Of a stretch of 64,000 bases of DNA, positions 15,369 to 24,491 are shown one piece after another. The stretch's first letter is position 1. Every line of letters begins with the position of its first letter. The notes under the pieces are model-generated. The model was not told the origin of the DNA. It did not search any database and saw only the letters and a list, made by a program, of their open reading frames with translations. The position numbers and the translations under genes were made by a program. Source of the DNA: Marinobacterium rhizophilum (GTDB lineage Bacteria; Pseudomonadota; Gammaproteobacteria; Pseudomonadales; Balneatricaceae); NCBI RefSeq assembly GCF_024397915.1, contig NZ_CP073347.1, positions 3,658,001-3,722,000 of the forward strand, given 5' to 3'.

Positions 15369-17588
15369 CTAGAGGGGACTCAGGTTGGCGTAGCCGAGCA
15401 TCAGCCACTTCGAACCCTCGTCGTCAAAGTTCACCTGTACCCGGGCCTTGGGGCCTGAGCCTTCGTAATTGATCACGGTGCCTTCGCCGAACTTGGCATG
15501 ACCGACACGCTGGCCCAGGGAAATACTGGTGGCGGGCACCTCGGCATTGGCCAGGGATGAGCCGCTGCCCTGGAACAGGGGCTCGCTCGGGGCTCGGGCC
15601 GTCAGCGGCCGGCGCACCTGGGCATTGAGGCGAACTTCCTCGATCAGCCCGGGCGGCACCTCCTGGATAAAGCGCGAGGCGCGGTTGAAGTTTTCCTGGC
15701 CATGCAGCCGGCGCGATTCGGCATAGGTCAGGTACAGTTTTTTCATGGCGCGGGTGATGCCGACGTAGCACAGGCGGCGCTCTTCTTCGAGCCGGCCCGG
15801 CTCCTCAATTGACATCTTGTGGGGAAACAGGCCTTCTTCCATACCGGCCAGGAACACCAGCGGGAATTCCAGACCCTTGGCCGAGTGCAGCGTCATCATC
15901 TGCACGCTGTCCTGGTGTTCATCGGCCTGGGCATCACCGGCATCCAGTGCCGCCTGATCGAGAAAGGCAACCAGCGGTGTGCGGGCTTCGGCTTCCTCGG
16001 TGTCGATGTCTTCCTGCCAGCTGCCGGCAAACTGGCGCGCCGCGGTGATCAGCTCATCCAGGTTCTCGAGGCGAGACTGGGCCTTTTCGCCCTTTTCCTT
16101 TTCATGGTGCTGGATCAGGCCGCTGTGCTTGATCATGTGCTCGGTCTGTTCGTGCAGCTGGGTATCCCGGGTGTCGCTGTCCAGGCGGTCGATCAGTTCG
16201 AGAAAGGCCCGCAGGGCATTGCCGGCGCGCGCCGGCAGCAGGCCCTGCTCAATGATTTCACAGGCGGCCTGCCACATGCTGAGCTCATGCTCGCGGGCGT
16301 GCTGGCGCAGCAGCTCGATGGTGCGGGTGCCGATGCCACGGGTCGGCACGTTGATCACGCGCTCCATGGCGGTGTCGTTGTGCCGGCTGGACATCAGGCG
16401 CAGGTAGGCCAGGGCATTCTTTATTTCCAGCCGGTCGTAGAAGCGCTGTCCGCCGTAGATGCGATAGGGCACACCTGCGCGAATCAGCATTTCCTCGATA
16501 ATGCGCGACTGGGCGTTGGAGCGATAGAGCACGGCGGACTCGGAGCGCAGGTTGCCGTCCTGCACCCACTGCTGCACGCGGCCGACGATAAAGCTGGCCT
16601 CGTCCTGCTCGTTGAAGGCCGAGTACACCGACAGGGGCTCGCCATCGCTGCCGTCCGTCCAGAGCTGCTTGCCCAGGCGCCCCTGGTTGTTGCCGATCAC
16701 GGCATTGGCGGCCTGCAGGATGCTGTTGGTGGAGCGATAGTTCTGCTCCAGCTTGATGGTGGAGGTACCGGGGAAGTGCTCCGGCAGGTTCTGGATGTTT
16801 TCGATGCGCGCACCACGCCAGCCATAGATCGACTGGTCATCGTCACCCACCGCCATCAGTTTGCGCTCGCTGCCGCACAGCAGGCGCAGCCAGGCGTACT
16901 GGATGGCGTTGGTGTCCTGGAACTCGTCCACCAGCAGGTAACGGAAGCGCTCCTGGTAGTGCTTGAGCAGGGCCGGGGAGCGGTCGCGCAGCAGCTCAAG
17001 GCTGCGCAGCAGCAGTTCGCCGAAGTCGATCATGCCGCCGCGCTCGCAGGCCTGTTCGTAGGCCACATAGACATTCAGCATGGTGCGCTGGAAAGGATCG
17101 TTGGAGGGCTCGATATGGCGCGCGCGCAGGCCTTCGTCTTTCTGGGCGTTGATAAACCACTGGAACTGCCGGGCCGGCCAGCGCTGCTCGTCCAGGTTCA
17201 TTTCCTTGGCCAGGCGCTTGATCAGCCGCAGCTGGTCGTCGCTGTCCATGATCTGGAAGTTGTCCGGCAGGCCGGCGTCACGCCAGTGGGATCGCAGCAG
17301 GCGGTGTGCCAGGCCGTGGAAGGTTCCGACCCACATGCCGTGGGGGTTGAGTCCCAGCAGCTCCTCGATACGCCCGCGCATTTCCCGCGCCGCCTTGTTG
17401 GTAAAGGTTACGGCCATGATGGAGTAGGGCGAGATGCCCTCGACCTGAATCAGCCAGGCAATGCGGTGTACCAGCACGCGGGTTTTACCGGAGCCGGCAC
17501 CGGCCAGCACCAGCAGGTTCTGCACCGGTGCGGAAACGGCTTCGCGCTGGGCGTCGTTGAGCGAGTCGAGAATCGGGGTTACATCCAT
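15369..17588 (-). CDS. uvrD: DNA helicase II UvrD
   Basis: This 739-residue superfamily 1A 3'-5' helicase acts in nucleotide excision and mismatch repair. It opens MDVTPILDSLNDAQREAV. Walker A is AGAGSGKT (29-36), motif Ia is TFTNKAAREM, motif II is VDEFQDTN and motif III is GDDDQSIYGWRGA. Motif IV is EQNYRST, motif V is MTLHSAKGLEFPLVFLAGMEEG and motif VI is EERRLCYVGITRAMKKL. The C-terminal tail includes GQRVGHAKFGEGTVINYEG, the Tudor-like element of UvrD/PcrA that contacts RNA polymerase. It stands as a single gene. Confidence 0.97.
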   Translation of the reverse strand: MDVTPILDSLNDAQREAVSAPVQNLLVLAGAGSGKTRVLVHRIAWLIQVEGISPYSIMAVTFTNKAAREMRGRIEELLGLNPHGMWVGTFHGLAHRLLRSHWRDAGLPDNFQIMDSDDQLRLIKRLAKEMNLDEQRWPARQFQWFINAQKDEGLRARHIEPSNDPFQRTMLNVYVAYEQACERGGMIDFGELLLRSLELLRDRSPALLKHYQERFRYLLVDEFQDTNAIQYAWLRLLCGSERKLMAVGDDDQSIYGWRGARIENIQNLPEHFPGTSTIKLEQNYRSTNSILQAANAVIGNNQGRLGKQLWTDGSDGEPLSVYSAFNEQDEASFIVGRVQQWVQDGNLRSESAVLYRSNAQSRIIEEMLIRAGVPYRIYGGQRFYDRLEIKNALAYLRLMSSRHNDTAMERVINVPTRGIGTRTIELLRQHAREHELSMWQAACEIIEQGLLPARAGNALRAFLELIDRLDSDTRDTQLHEQTEHMIKHSGLIQHHEKEKGEKAQSRLENLDELITAARQFAGSWQEDIDTEEAEARTPLVAFLDQAALDAGDAQADEHQDSVQMMTLHSAKGLEFPLVFLAGMEEGLFPHKMSIEEPGRLEEERRLCYVGITRAMKKLYLTYAESRRLHGQENFNRASRFIQEVPPGLIEEVRLNAQVRRPLTARAPSEPLFQGSGSSLANAEVPATSISLGQRVGHAKFGEGTVINYEGSGPKARVQVNFDDEGSKWLMLGYANLSPL

Positions 17589-17717
17589 AGCGGCAACAAT
17601 CGGGCTCTGCGGTTGATCCCGGGACTCGCCAGCAGTGAAGCCAGACGGTCGCGGGAAGGTAAGGGCTGTATGGGTATCCAGTATAACCCGAACGGCTGCG
17701 CTTGGCTGCCGCCGGGG

Positions 17718-18695
17718 TCAGGGCAGCTGCGAAGGCTGCTCTATGCGGTGCAGCAGGGTGCGCTTGAGCTCGTCCGGGTTCTTGAGCTTCATTTCAACAC
17801 CCTGGCGCCCGGCCTGTTCGATGCCCAGCCAGGGAATCAGGCGTGACAGCCAGAAGCGCATGGCGGCGGTACGGGTCAGCTGTGACCAGGCCTGGCGCTC
17901 GTCGTCGGTGAACGGACGCACGCTGTTGTAGGCACTCAGCAGGGCGGCTTCACGCTCGACATCGATACTGCCATCGGGCCTGGCGCACCAGTCGTTCGCC
18001 ACGATCGCCAGGTCGTACAGCAGGTAGGCGGTGGCGGCGTTGTAGACATCCAGAATGGCGCTGATGTCGGTGCCGTTGAACAGGGCATTGTCGTGGAACA
18101 GGTCACCGTGGATCACGCCCATCGGCAGGTCCAGCTTGGCCGCGCGCAGGGTATCGAAGTTTTGTACCTCGGTACTGAGCAGCCGAGCGTCTTCCTCCGA
18201 CAGCCGGCTGACAATCTGCTGGCTTTCGCGGCGCCACCAGAATACGCCCCGGTGGGCCTGGCGGTGCAGATAGAAATCGCTACCGGCGACATGCAGCTGT
18301 GCCAGCGCGGTACCGGCGGAGGCACAATGCGCCGGGCGCAGCTCTTCGGGAGCGACATGGCTGCCGGCAAAGCGGGGCAGCAGCAGTGCCGGGCGACCAT
18401 GCAGCTGCTTCAGGGCAATACCGTCGCGATCCTTGAAGGGGGCGGGCACCGGGCTGCCGCGCTCGGCCAGCCAGCTTGTGAGTTCGACGAAAAAGGGCAT
18501 TTCCTCCTGCGTGAACTCTTCGAACAGGGTGAGAACAAACTCCTGTTCCTGGCCTGCGGGGCTCTTGAGTGTGACAAAATAGTTGGTGTTTTCTATACCG
18601 CCTTCGATACCCTTGTGGGCGACCAGCGTGCCGAGCTCAAAGTCGGCCAGCAGGCGGTTGAGGTCCTGTGCAGTTACTTCTGTATATACCGCCAC
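17718..18695 (-). CDS. thrB: Homoserine kinase ThrB (aminoglycoside phosphotransferase-like type)
   Basis: The 325-residue kinase phosphorylates homoserine in threonine synthesis and belongs to the APH-fold class used by pseudomonads rather than the GHMP class of enterics. The body has GGIENTNYFVTL (nucleotide loop), the catalytic VIHGDLFHDNALF Brenner motif and a metal-binding Asp in AILDVYNAA. The GTG at 18695 (VAVYTEVTAQDL) is chosen because the family starts there and it is four bases past the stop of the upstream gene. An ATG at 18764 would overlap that gene. Confidence 0.9.
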   Translation of the reverse strand: MAVYTEVTAQDLNRLLADFELGTLVAHKGIEGGIENTNYFVTLKSPAGQEQEFVLTLFEEFTQEEMPFFVELTSWLAERGSPVPAPFKDRDGIALKQLHGRPALLLPRFAGSHVAPEELRPAHCASAGTALAQLHVAGSDFYLHRQAHRGVFWWRRESQQIVSRLSEEDARLLSTEVQNFDTLRAAKLDLPMGVIHGDLFHDNALFNGTDISAILDVYNAATAYLLYDLAIVANDWCARPDGSIDVEREAALLSAYNSVRPFTDDERQAWSQLTRTAAMRFWLSRLIPWLGIEQAGRQGVEMKLKNPDELKRTLLHRIEQPSQLP

Positions 18696-18699
18696 AATA

Positions 18700-18978
18700 T
18701 TACCAGCTGAAAATGACCCATTTGGGGATAAGCAGGGAGGATTCTTCGAAGCGGCTGAATTCACCGCTACCCTCGACCGGCACCAGATAATAGGGCTTCC
18801 CGACCTTGGGAACCACCTTGACCTCTTTCAGCACACCGTTGACGCGGTATTCATAAAAGGCGCGTTCATCGTTATGGCGAATGGTGATTTGCGGAGTGTC
18901 CGGTTCGAACTCCGGCAGGGTCTCCGCCTGCGCCGGCGGCACCAGCAGCAGGCTGGCGAGCAACAGCAGTTTCTTCAT
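18700..18978 (-). CDS. DUF2782 family exported protein
   Basis: This is a 92-residue protein with a signal peptide MKKLLLLASLLLVPPAQA. A small acidic beta-rich domain of about 70 residues follows (EFEPDTPQITIRHNDERAFYEYRVNGVLKEVKVVPKVGKPYYLV). It matches the DUF2782 protein found beside polA and thrB in pseudomonads. Two ATGs stand in tandem (18981 and 18978); the second is better spaced from GGAA. It is divergent from polA and overlaps nothing, with thrB starting four bases after its stop. The function is unknown. Confidence 0.85.
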   Translation of the reverse strand: MKKLLLLASLLLVPPAQAETLPEFEPDTPQITIRHNDERAFYEYRVNGVLKEVKVVPKVGKPYYLVPVEGSGEFSRFEESSLLIPKWVIFSW

Positions 18979-19071
18979 CATATTTCCATATTCATTGGTT
19001 GGCTGCGGCATATTTAATATGATTGTCAGCCCTGACACTATCCCCCGGCACTAACAATCATGGATACCGCT

Positions 19072-21834
19072 ATGAGCGAGCAATACCCATCCCTCATTCT
19101 AGTCGACGGATCTTCCTATTTATACCGCGCATTCTTTGCATCCCAGCAAGCGGACATGCGCACCAAGGAGGGCTTTCCGACAGGCGCGGTGCGGGTGGTG
19201 ACCTCGATGCTGCGCAGCCTGATCAAGCAGTACCCGCAAAGCCCGGTGGTGGTCGTGTTCGATGCCAAGGGCAAGACGTTCCGCGACGAACTGTTTGCCG
19301 AGTACAAGGCCCAGCGGCCGTCCATGCCGGATGATCTGCGCCTGCAGATAGAGCCGATTCACGACATTATCCGGGCCATGGGGCTGCCGATACTGATGGT
19401 GGACGGGGTCGAGGCGGATGATGTAATCGGCACCCTGGCCCGTCAGGCCAGCGCTCAGGCCATGAGTACGCTTATATCCACCGGGGACAAGGATATGGCA
19501 CAGCTGGTGGACGAGCACGTGACCCTGATCAACACCATGAACGATGTGCGCATGGATGTCGCCGGTGTCGAGGAAAAATTCGGGATTCCGCCGGAGCTGG
19601 TGATTGATCTGCTGGCCCTGATGGGTGACAAGGTCGATAACATTCCGGGCGTGCCGGGGGTGGGTGAAAAGACCGCCCTGGGCTTGCTGCAGGGCATCGG
19701 TGGTATCGAAGCGCTGTACGAAAACCTCGACAAGATCGCGGCTCTGGGGTTTCGTGGCGCCAAGACCATGGCCAAAAAGCTGGAGGAAAACCGCGAAGCG
19801 GCAGAGCTTTCGTACCTGCTGGCGACCATCAAGACCGATGTCGAGCTGGACCAGAGCGTAACCGATTTCGGTCTGCCGACGCCGGATAACGACAAGCTGA
19901 TGGAGCTGTTTAGCCGCTTTTCGTTTCGCAGCTGGATTCAGGAGCTGGGTTCCTCGGCACGGGCCGATAGCATTGCCCAGGCAGCGGCCGATGCCACGGC
20001 AGGCACTGTGGCTGCAGAGCCTGCGCAGATCGAATACGAAACCGTGCTGCTACAGGCGGACCTGGATCGCTGGGTCGGCGCTCTGCAGGCCTCGAGCCTG
20101 TTTGCCTTCGATACCGAAACCACCAGCATCGATTCCATGCAGGCAGAACTGGTGGGTGTTTCCTTTGCCATTGAGCCGGGGCGGGCGGCCTATGTGCCGC
20201 TCGCCCATGACTATGTGGATGCACCGGATCAGCTGGATCGAGACGCGGTGCTGGCGCAGCTCAAGCCCCTGCTCGAAGATGCGACTCTCGCCAAGGTTGG
20301 GCAGCACATCAAGTACGACATGAACGTGCTGGCGCGCTACGGCATCGATCTTCAGGGCGTGGCATTCGACACCATGCTGGAGTCCTATGTGCTGAACTCA
20401 GTGGCGACACGCCATGACATGGACAGCCTGGCCGACTTCTACCTGGAGCACAAAACGGTGCACTTCGAGGATATCGCCGGCAAGGGCAAGAAGCAGCTGA
20501 CCTTCAACCAGATCGCGCTGGAGCAGGCCGCCCCCTATGCTGCCGAGGACGCCGACATTACCTTGCGGCTGCACCAGGTGCTGCATGCCAGGCTGAGCGA
20601 AGAGGCAGGGCTGCTGACGGTGTTCGAGGAGATCGAGAAGCCGCTGATCCCGGTGCTGTCCCGGATTGAGCGTAACGGTGCCCTGGTGGATGCCAACCTG
20701 CTGGGCCGGCAGAGCATCGAGCTGGGCGAACGCCTGGTGACACTGGAGCGCGAAGCCTTTGAGCTGGCCGGGCGGCCGTTCAACCTGGGCTCTCCCAAGC
20801 AGTTGCAGCAGATCTTCTACGAGGAGCAGAAACTGCCGGTGCTGAAAAAGACCCCCAAGGGCGCCCCCTCCACCGCCGAGGAGGTGCTGCAGGAGCTGGC
20901 GCTGGACTATCCGCTGCCCAAGCTGATTCTCGAGCACCGGGGCCTGAGCAAGCTCAAGTCGACGTATACGGACAAGCTCCCGCTGATGATCAATCCGGTC
21001 ACAGGGCGCATACATACCTCCTATCACCAGGCGATCACCGCCACGGGGCGCTTGTCGTCCACCGACCCGAACCTGCAGAACATCCCGATTCGCAGCGCAG
21101 AAGGGCGCCGCATCCGTCAGGCCTTTATTGCCCCCCCGGGCTACCGTCTGGTGGCGGCGGACTATTCCCAGATCGAGTTGCGCATCATGGCGCACCTGTC
21201 GCAGGACCAGGGCCTGCTGAGTGCTTTTTCCAAGGGAGAGGACATTCATCGCGCCACGGCGGCGGAAGTGTTCAAGGTGGCACTCGATCAGGTCACCATC
21301 GAGCAGCGGCGCAGCGCCAAGGCCATCAACTTCGGCCTGATCTATGGCATGTCGGCCTTCGGGCTTGGCAAGCAGCTTGGCATAGGCCGCAACGAGGCGC
21401 AGCAGTATATCGACCATTACTTTGCGACCTACCCCGGCGTGCAGCAGTACATGGACGATATTCGTGAAAAGGCGCGGGCCCAGGGCTATGTCGAAACCCT
21501 GTTCGGGCGCCGGCTATACCTGCCGGAAATCAATGCCAGCAACGGCATGCGCCGCCAGGGCGCCGAACGCACGGCGATCAATGCACCCATGCAGGGCACG
21601 GCGGCGGATATCATCAAGCGCGCCATGGTGCAGGTCGCACAGTGGCTGGACGACACCCAGCTGGACGCCCGGGTCATCATGCAGGTGCACGATGAGCTGG
21701 TGTTCGAGGTACGGGAAGACCTGGTCGAGGCTTTCGTGCCGCAGATCAAGGCGCGCATGGCGGCGGCGGCCAAGATGGATGTGCCCCTGCTGGTGGAAGC
21801 GGGCGTCGGTTTGCACTGGGACGAAGCGCACTAG
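19072..21834 (+). CDS. polA: DNA polymerase I
   Basis: The 920-residue enzyme carries all three classic domains. The 5' flap nuclease (about 1-290) has LILVDGSSYLYRAFFA, GVEADDVIGTLA and GDKVDNIPGVPGVGEKTA. The proofreading exonuclease keeps the acidic residues FDTETT and YAAEDADITLRL, so editing should be active. The polymerase has motif A DYSQIELRIMAH, motif B RRSAKAINFGLIYG and motif C QVHDELVFEV. ATG 19072 (MSEQYPSL) is preferred to the ATG at 19060 because GGAT lies seven bases before it. Confidence 0.97.
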   Translation: MSEQYPSLILVDGSSYLYRAFFASQQADMRTKEGFPTGAVRVVTSMLRSLIKQYPQSPVVVVFDAKGKTFRDELFAEYKAQRPSMPDDLRLQIEPIHDIIRAMGLPILMVDGVEADDVIGTLARQASAQAMSTLISTGDKDMAQLVDEHVTLINTMNDVRMDVAGVEEKFGIPPELVIDLLALMGDKVDNIPGVPGVGEKTALGLLQGIGGIEALYENLDKIAALGFRGAKTMAKKLEENREAAELSYLLATIKTDVELDQSVTDFGLPTPDNDKLMELFSRFSFRSWIQELGSSARADSIAQAAADATAGTVAAEPAQIEYETVLLQADLDRWVGALQASSLFAFDTETTSIDSMQAELVGVSFAIEPGRAAYVPLAHDYVDAPDQLDRDAVLAQLKPLLEDATLAKVGQHIKYDMNVLARYGIDLQGVAFDTMLESYVLNSVATRHDMDSLADFYLEHKTVHFEDIAGKGKKQLTFNQIALEQAAPYAAEDADITLRLHQVLHARLSEEAGLLTVFEEIEKPLIPVLSRIERNGALVDANLLGRQSIELGERLVTLEREAFELAGRPFNLGSPKQLQQIFYEEQKLPVLKKTPKGAPSTAEEVLQELALDYPLPKLILEHRGLSKLKSTYTDKLPLMINPVTGRIHTSYHQAITATGRLSSTDPNLQNIPIRSAEGRRIRQAFIAPPGYRLVAADYSQIELRIMAHLSQDQGLLSAFSKGEDIHRATAAEVFKVALDQVTIEQRRSAKAINFGLIYGMSAFGLGKQLGIGRNEAQQYIDHYFATYPGVQQYMDDIREKARAQGYVETLFGRRLYLPEINASNGMRRQGAERTAINAPMQGTAADIIKRAMVQVAQWLDDTQLDARVIMQVHDELVFEVREDLVEAFVPQIKARMAAAAKMDVPLLVEAGVGLHWDEAH

Positions 21835-21887
21835 CCGCACAAGGCTGGCATTCAGGAGCGGTTAAGAGAATAACTTCTGGCCGCGTC

Positions 21888-21915
21888 GGAACTTTCGGAT
21901 CACTGGAGAATCAAC
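21888..21915 (+). promoter_or_regulatory. Sigma-E/AlgU-type promoter for the sRNA
   Basis: GGAACTT at 21888-21894 matches the extracytoplasmic-function sigma-E/AlgU -35. Sixteen bases later TCAAC (21911-21915) resembles its -10 (TCTGA/TCAAA). This placement before an sRNA in the polA-engB gap parallels ersA of Pseudomonas, which is AlgU dependent. The promoter is read from sequence; the sigma assignment is inferred. Confidence 0.6.
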
Positions 21916-21920
21916 TGATA

Positions 21921-22041
21921 CGCAGAGTCACATTTTCACATTTGTCTGTGCCATGGTAGTGATCTCTGACATAAGAAGCATGCGTTGAAGCCCTTCACCT
22001 GACTGTAATTCCCCTTCCAGTCAGTTGCGGGGCTTCTTTTT
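21921..22041 (+). ncRNA. ErsA/Spot 42-like small RNA in the polA-engB intergenic region
   Basis: The intergenic region between polA and engB houses Spot 42 (spf) in enterics and ErsA in pseudomonads. Here a sigma-E type promoter is followed by about 120 bases with no open frame and a strong 3' hairpin with a T run. The hairpin loop holds a CU-rich stretch (TTCCCCTTCC) able to pair with ribosome binding sites, as sRNA seeds do. The 5' end is estimated at six bases after the -10. Homology to ErsA is by position and promoter type, not by alignment. Confidence 0.65.
21987..22041 (+). terminator. Composite Rho-independent terminator of the sRNA
   Basis: An outer stem GAAGCCC/GGGGCTTC (21987-21993 with 22029-22036) encloses an inner stem CTGACTG/CAGTCAG (21999-22005 with 22018-22024), followed by TTTTT (22037-22041). 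Confidence 0.75.
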
Positions 22042-22057
22042 GTGTGCAGGCCTGGCC

Positions 22058-22744
22058 TCAGGCGTCGTTGTCGTCCCTGTCATCATCGTACCCGGCATCC
22101 GGATCCCTGGCTTGGGCGTCGATGGAGTCGAGTTGTAACCAGCTGTTCAGGCGGGTATGCAGCTGCTCGATACCGGTTTTCTTCAGTGCCGAGAATGTCT
22201 GCACACTGACGTTGTCACCCAGTCGAGCCTTGAGCTCCTTGCGTACGCTCAGCAGGGTGCTTTGCGCCGGACCGCGCTTGAGCTTGTCGGCCTTGGTCAG
22301 CAGCACATGCAACTGCATGCCGGTAGACTCGCACCAGCCCACCATCATTTCGTCAAACTCCTTCATGGGGTGGCGGATGTCCATCACCAGCACCACGCCG
22401 CGCAGGCAGCCGCGCTTTTGCAGGTAGGCATCCAGGTGCTTCTGCCAGTGCTCCTTCATGGCCACCGGCACCTTGGCATAGCCATAACCCGGCAGGTCGA
22501 CAATGCGCGTGCCCGGAACATTCAGGTCAAAGAAGTTGATCAGCTGGGTGCGGCCCGGAGTTTTCGAGGTGCGTGCCAGCTTGGAATTGTTGGTCAGGGT
22601 GTTGATTGCACTCGACTTGCCCGCATTGGAGCGACCGGCAAAGGCAACCTCGGCACCGTCGTCTTCCGGGCACTGGCTCAGGCGAGCCGCACTGGTGTTG
22701 AAAACGGCGCTGTTGTACTTGATGGGCGAATCAGAGGTGGGCAT
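22058..22744 (-). CDS. engB: Ribosome biogenesis GTP-binding protein EngB (YihA/YsxC)
   Basis: This 228-residue GTPase is needed for large-subunit assembly. Motifs are G1 GRSNAGKSS (Lys43), G2 region KTPGRTQLINFF, G3 DLPGYGYAKVP, G4 TKADKL and G5 SALKKTG. The C-terminus ends in an acidic tail (DPDAGYDDDRDDNDA) longer than in E. coli. ATG 22744 (MPTSDSPIKYN) is the family start; upstream in-frame codons would run into the cytochrome promoter region. Its 3' end faces the sRNA terminator 16 bases away. Confidence 0.95.
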   Translation of the reverse strand: MPTSDSPIKYNSAVFNTSAARLSQCPEDDGAEVAFAGRSNAGKSSAINTLTNNSKLARTSKTPGRTQLINFFDLNVPGTRIVDLPGYGYAKVPVAMKEHWQKHLDAYLQKRGCLRGVVLVMDIRHPMKEFDEMMVGWCESTGMQLHVLLTKADKLKRGPAQSTLLSVRKELKARLGDNVSVQTFSALKKTGIEQLHTRLNSWLQLDSIDAQARDPDAGYDDDRDDNDA

Positions 22745-22942
22745 AGGGGCTCGCTTTGGTGCCGTGGTCGGCGGCAGAACAGATGGTATCCGTTCCAGTT
22801 TATGTGGGTATTGGTTATAATGCCGCCAAATTTTACCTGTGGCTGCGCATAACTGCCAGTCAGGGCAAGACACTGAATACAAGTTTACGCCGGTGCGCCG
22901 GGGTGGACTCAAACTTTATCAAGCAAGAGTCTGGGTTAGTCG

Positions 22943-23545
22943 ATGAACAAACTACTGATCAGCTTACTGGTGACCTTTGGGATCTCGGGTGTGGCGCAGG
23001 CCGCAGGTGATGCTGCCGCCGGCAAGGCGAATACGGCGGTTTGTGCTGCCTGCCACAGCGCCGACGGCAACAGTGCGGTACCGAACTTCCCCAAATTGGC
23101 CGGGCAGAACGAAGCCTACCTGCTGAAGCAGCTCAAGGAAATCAAGGACGGCTCGCGCCAGGTCGTTGAAATGACCGGCTTGCTCGGAGGCTACAGCGAC
23201 CAGGATCTGGCTGATATCGCCGCCTACTTCGCCAGCCAGAAAGTACAGATCGGGCAGGCATCGGAAGAATTGGTCGCTGCCGGCCAGCAGATCTACCGCG
23301 CGGGCATCATGGACAAGGGCGTTGCGGCCTGCACGGCGTGCCATTCGCCCAACGGTACCGGCAACGCATCGGCGGGCTTTCCGGCACTGGGTGGCCAGCA
23401 CGGCGCCTATGTCGAGAAGCAGCTGATGGCGTTTCGCTCCGGCGCACGGGCCAATGACACCAATGGCATGATGCGCGATATCGCAGCCAAGTTGAGCGAT
23501 GACGATATCAAGGCCGTGGCTGATTACATCCAGGGTCTGCATTGA
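22943..23545 (+). CDS. Cytochrome c4-type diheme cytochrome
   Basis: The 200-residue exported protein has a signal peptide (MNKLLISLLVTFGISGVAQA) and two c-type domains in tandem, with heme motifs CAACH (34-38) and CTACH (130-134). Candidate methionine axial ligands lie in VVEMTGL (Met78) and NGMMRDI. This is the cytochrome c4 layout, a periplasmic electron carrier toward terminal oxidases. The polA-engB-cc4-dsbA order is shared with pseudomonads. A perfect hairpin terminator follows. Confidence 0.93.
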   Translation: MNKLLISLLVTFGISGVAQAAGDAAAGKANTAVCAACHSADGNSAVPNFPKLAGQNEAYLLKQLKEIKDGSRQVVEMTGLLGGYSDQDLADIAAYFASQKVQIGQASEELVAAGQQIYRAGIMDKGVAACTACHSPNGTGNASAGFPALGGQHGAYVEKQLMAFRSGARANDTNGMMRDIAAKLSDDDIKAVADYIQGLH

Positions 23546-23567
23546 TTCAAGTATTCAGCGCAGGTTT

Positions 23568-23595
23568 AATAAAGGCAGCTTAGGCTGCCTTTATT
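23568..23595. terminator. Bidirectional Rho-independent terminator after cytochrome c4
   Basis: AATAAAGGCAGC (23568-23579) and GCTGCCTTTATT (23584-23595) pair as a perfect 12-bp stem around TTAG, with A- and T-rich arms on both sides. Confidence 0.85.
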
Positions 23596-23683
23596 GTTGG
23601 AGCCTGGTTCTTGTGTCTGCCTGAGTGAACTTTGGCGGCATCCCGGAGTCCCGGTATATCTACAGTTTTTCGGAGAAGGGAAG

Positions 23684-24313
23684 ATGATTAGAAAACTCGT
23701 GGTTGGCCTGATGGCGCTGATGATGTCACTGACGGTGTGGGCGGCGGAGCCCTTCCAGGATGGCGTGCACTATGAAACCCTGCCCTTTGCCGTAAAAACG
23801 GCGGACCCGGACAAGGTGGAGGTAACGGAAATGTTTGGTTACCTGTGCCCGCACTGCAACAGCTTTGAGCCCCTGGTGGCTGGCTGGCACAAGCGCCAGA
23901 ATGCCGATGAAGTGCAGTTTGTGCGAGTGCCGGTGGTTTTTGGCCGCAGCTGGGAACCCTTTGCCCGTGCCTACTACACCGCCGAGCTGATGGGCGCGGT
24001 CGATCAGAGTCATCAGCAGATGTTTGATGCCATTCACCTGAACAAGCAGCGCTTCTCCAAGCCTGAGGACATGGTGGAGTTCTACGGCAAGCTGGGTGTC
24101 GATCGCGAGAAGTTCGGCAAGCTGATGAACTCCTTCGCCGTCAATACCAAGCTGAACCAGGGTGAATCCAAGGCGCGCAGCTACGAAATCACCGGCGTGC
24201 CGACCATGGTCGTCAATGGAAAGTACCGCGTGACGGCGTCGTCGGCTGGTGGTCACAAGCAGATGCTGGAAGTGGTCGACTATCTCGTCGAGAAAGAACG
24301 CCAATCCAGGTAA
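23684..24313 (+). CDS. dsbA: Thiol:disulfide interchange protein DsbA
   Basis: This 209-residue periplasmic oxidase introduces disulfides into exported proteins. A signal peptide (cut after VWA, near residue 20) precedes the thioredoxin-fold chain. The active site is CPHC (55-58) in EMFGYLCPHCNSFEPL, and the cis-proline loop is TGVPTMVV. The ATG at 23684 follows a strong GGAGAAGGGAAG stretch; earlier in-frame codons lack a ribosome site. It is flanked by a terminator on each side and so is likely monocistronic. Confidence 0.95.
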   Translation: MIRKLVVGLMALMMSLTVWAAEPFQDGVHYETLPFAVKTADPDKVEVTEMFGYLCPHCNSFEPLVAGWHKRQNADEVQFVRVPVVFGRSWEPFARAYYTAELMGAVDQSHQQMFDAIHLNKQRFSKPEDMVEFYGKLGVDREKFGKLMNSFAVNTKLNQGESKARSYEITGVPTMVVNGKYRVTASSAGGHKQMLEVVDYLVEKERQSR

Positions 24314-24328
24314 CGCAGGTTCCGTACT

Positions 24329-24366
24329 GCAAAAGCCGTCGGCCCTGTCCGGCGGCTTTTGCGTTT
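24329..24366 (+). terminator. Terminator after dsbA
   Basis: GCAAAAGCCG (24329-24338) pairs with CGGCTTTTGC (24353-24362) as a 10-bp stem with additional GC pairs inside. The A and T tracts lie within the stem arms, and only a short T stretch follows. Confidence 0.7.
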
Positions 24367-24491
24367 CTGGCCTCGACAAGGGGTTATTGCGGCCGGTTTC
24401 TTTACCTGCCCGCGGGCAGCAGGCACACTTGGGCGCGGCGGGCCTGAGCCTCGCCTTTTAGTTTTAGTCAGTCAGACAGGATTTCCTACAG

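Noticed and set aside
15819..17846. 675-codon frame opposite uvrD
   Set aside because: Low complexity, rich in Gln, His and Gly, with no domain; it is the antisense of uvrD codon bias.
23594..23683. Longer dsbA start upstream of 23684
   Set aside because: It would extend into the preceding terminator and lacks a Shine-Dalgarno sequence, whereas 23684 gives a proper signal peptide.
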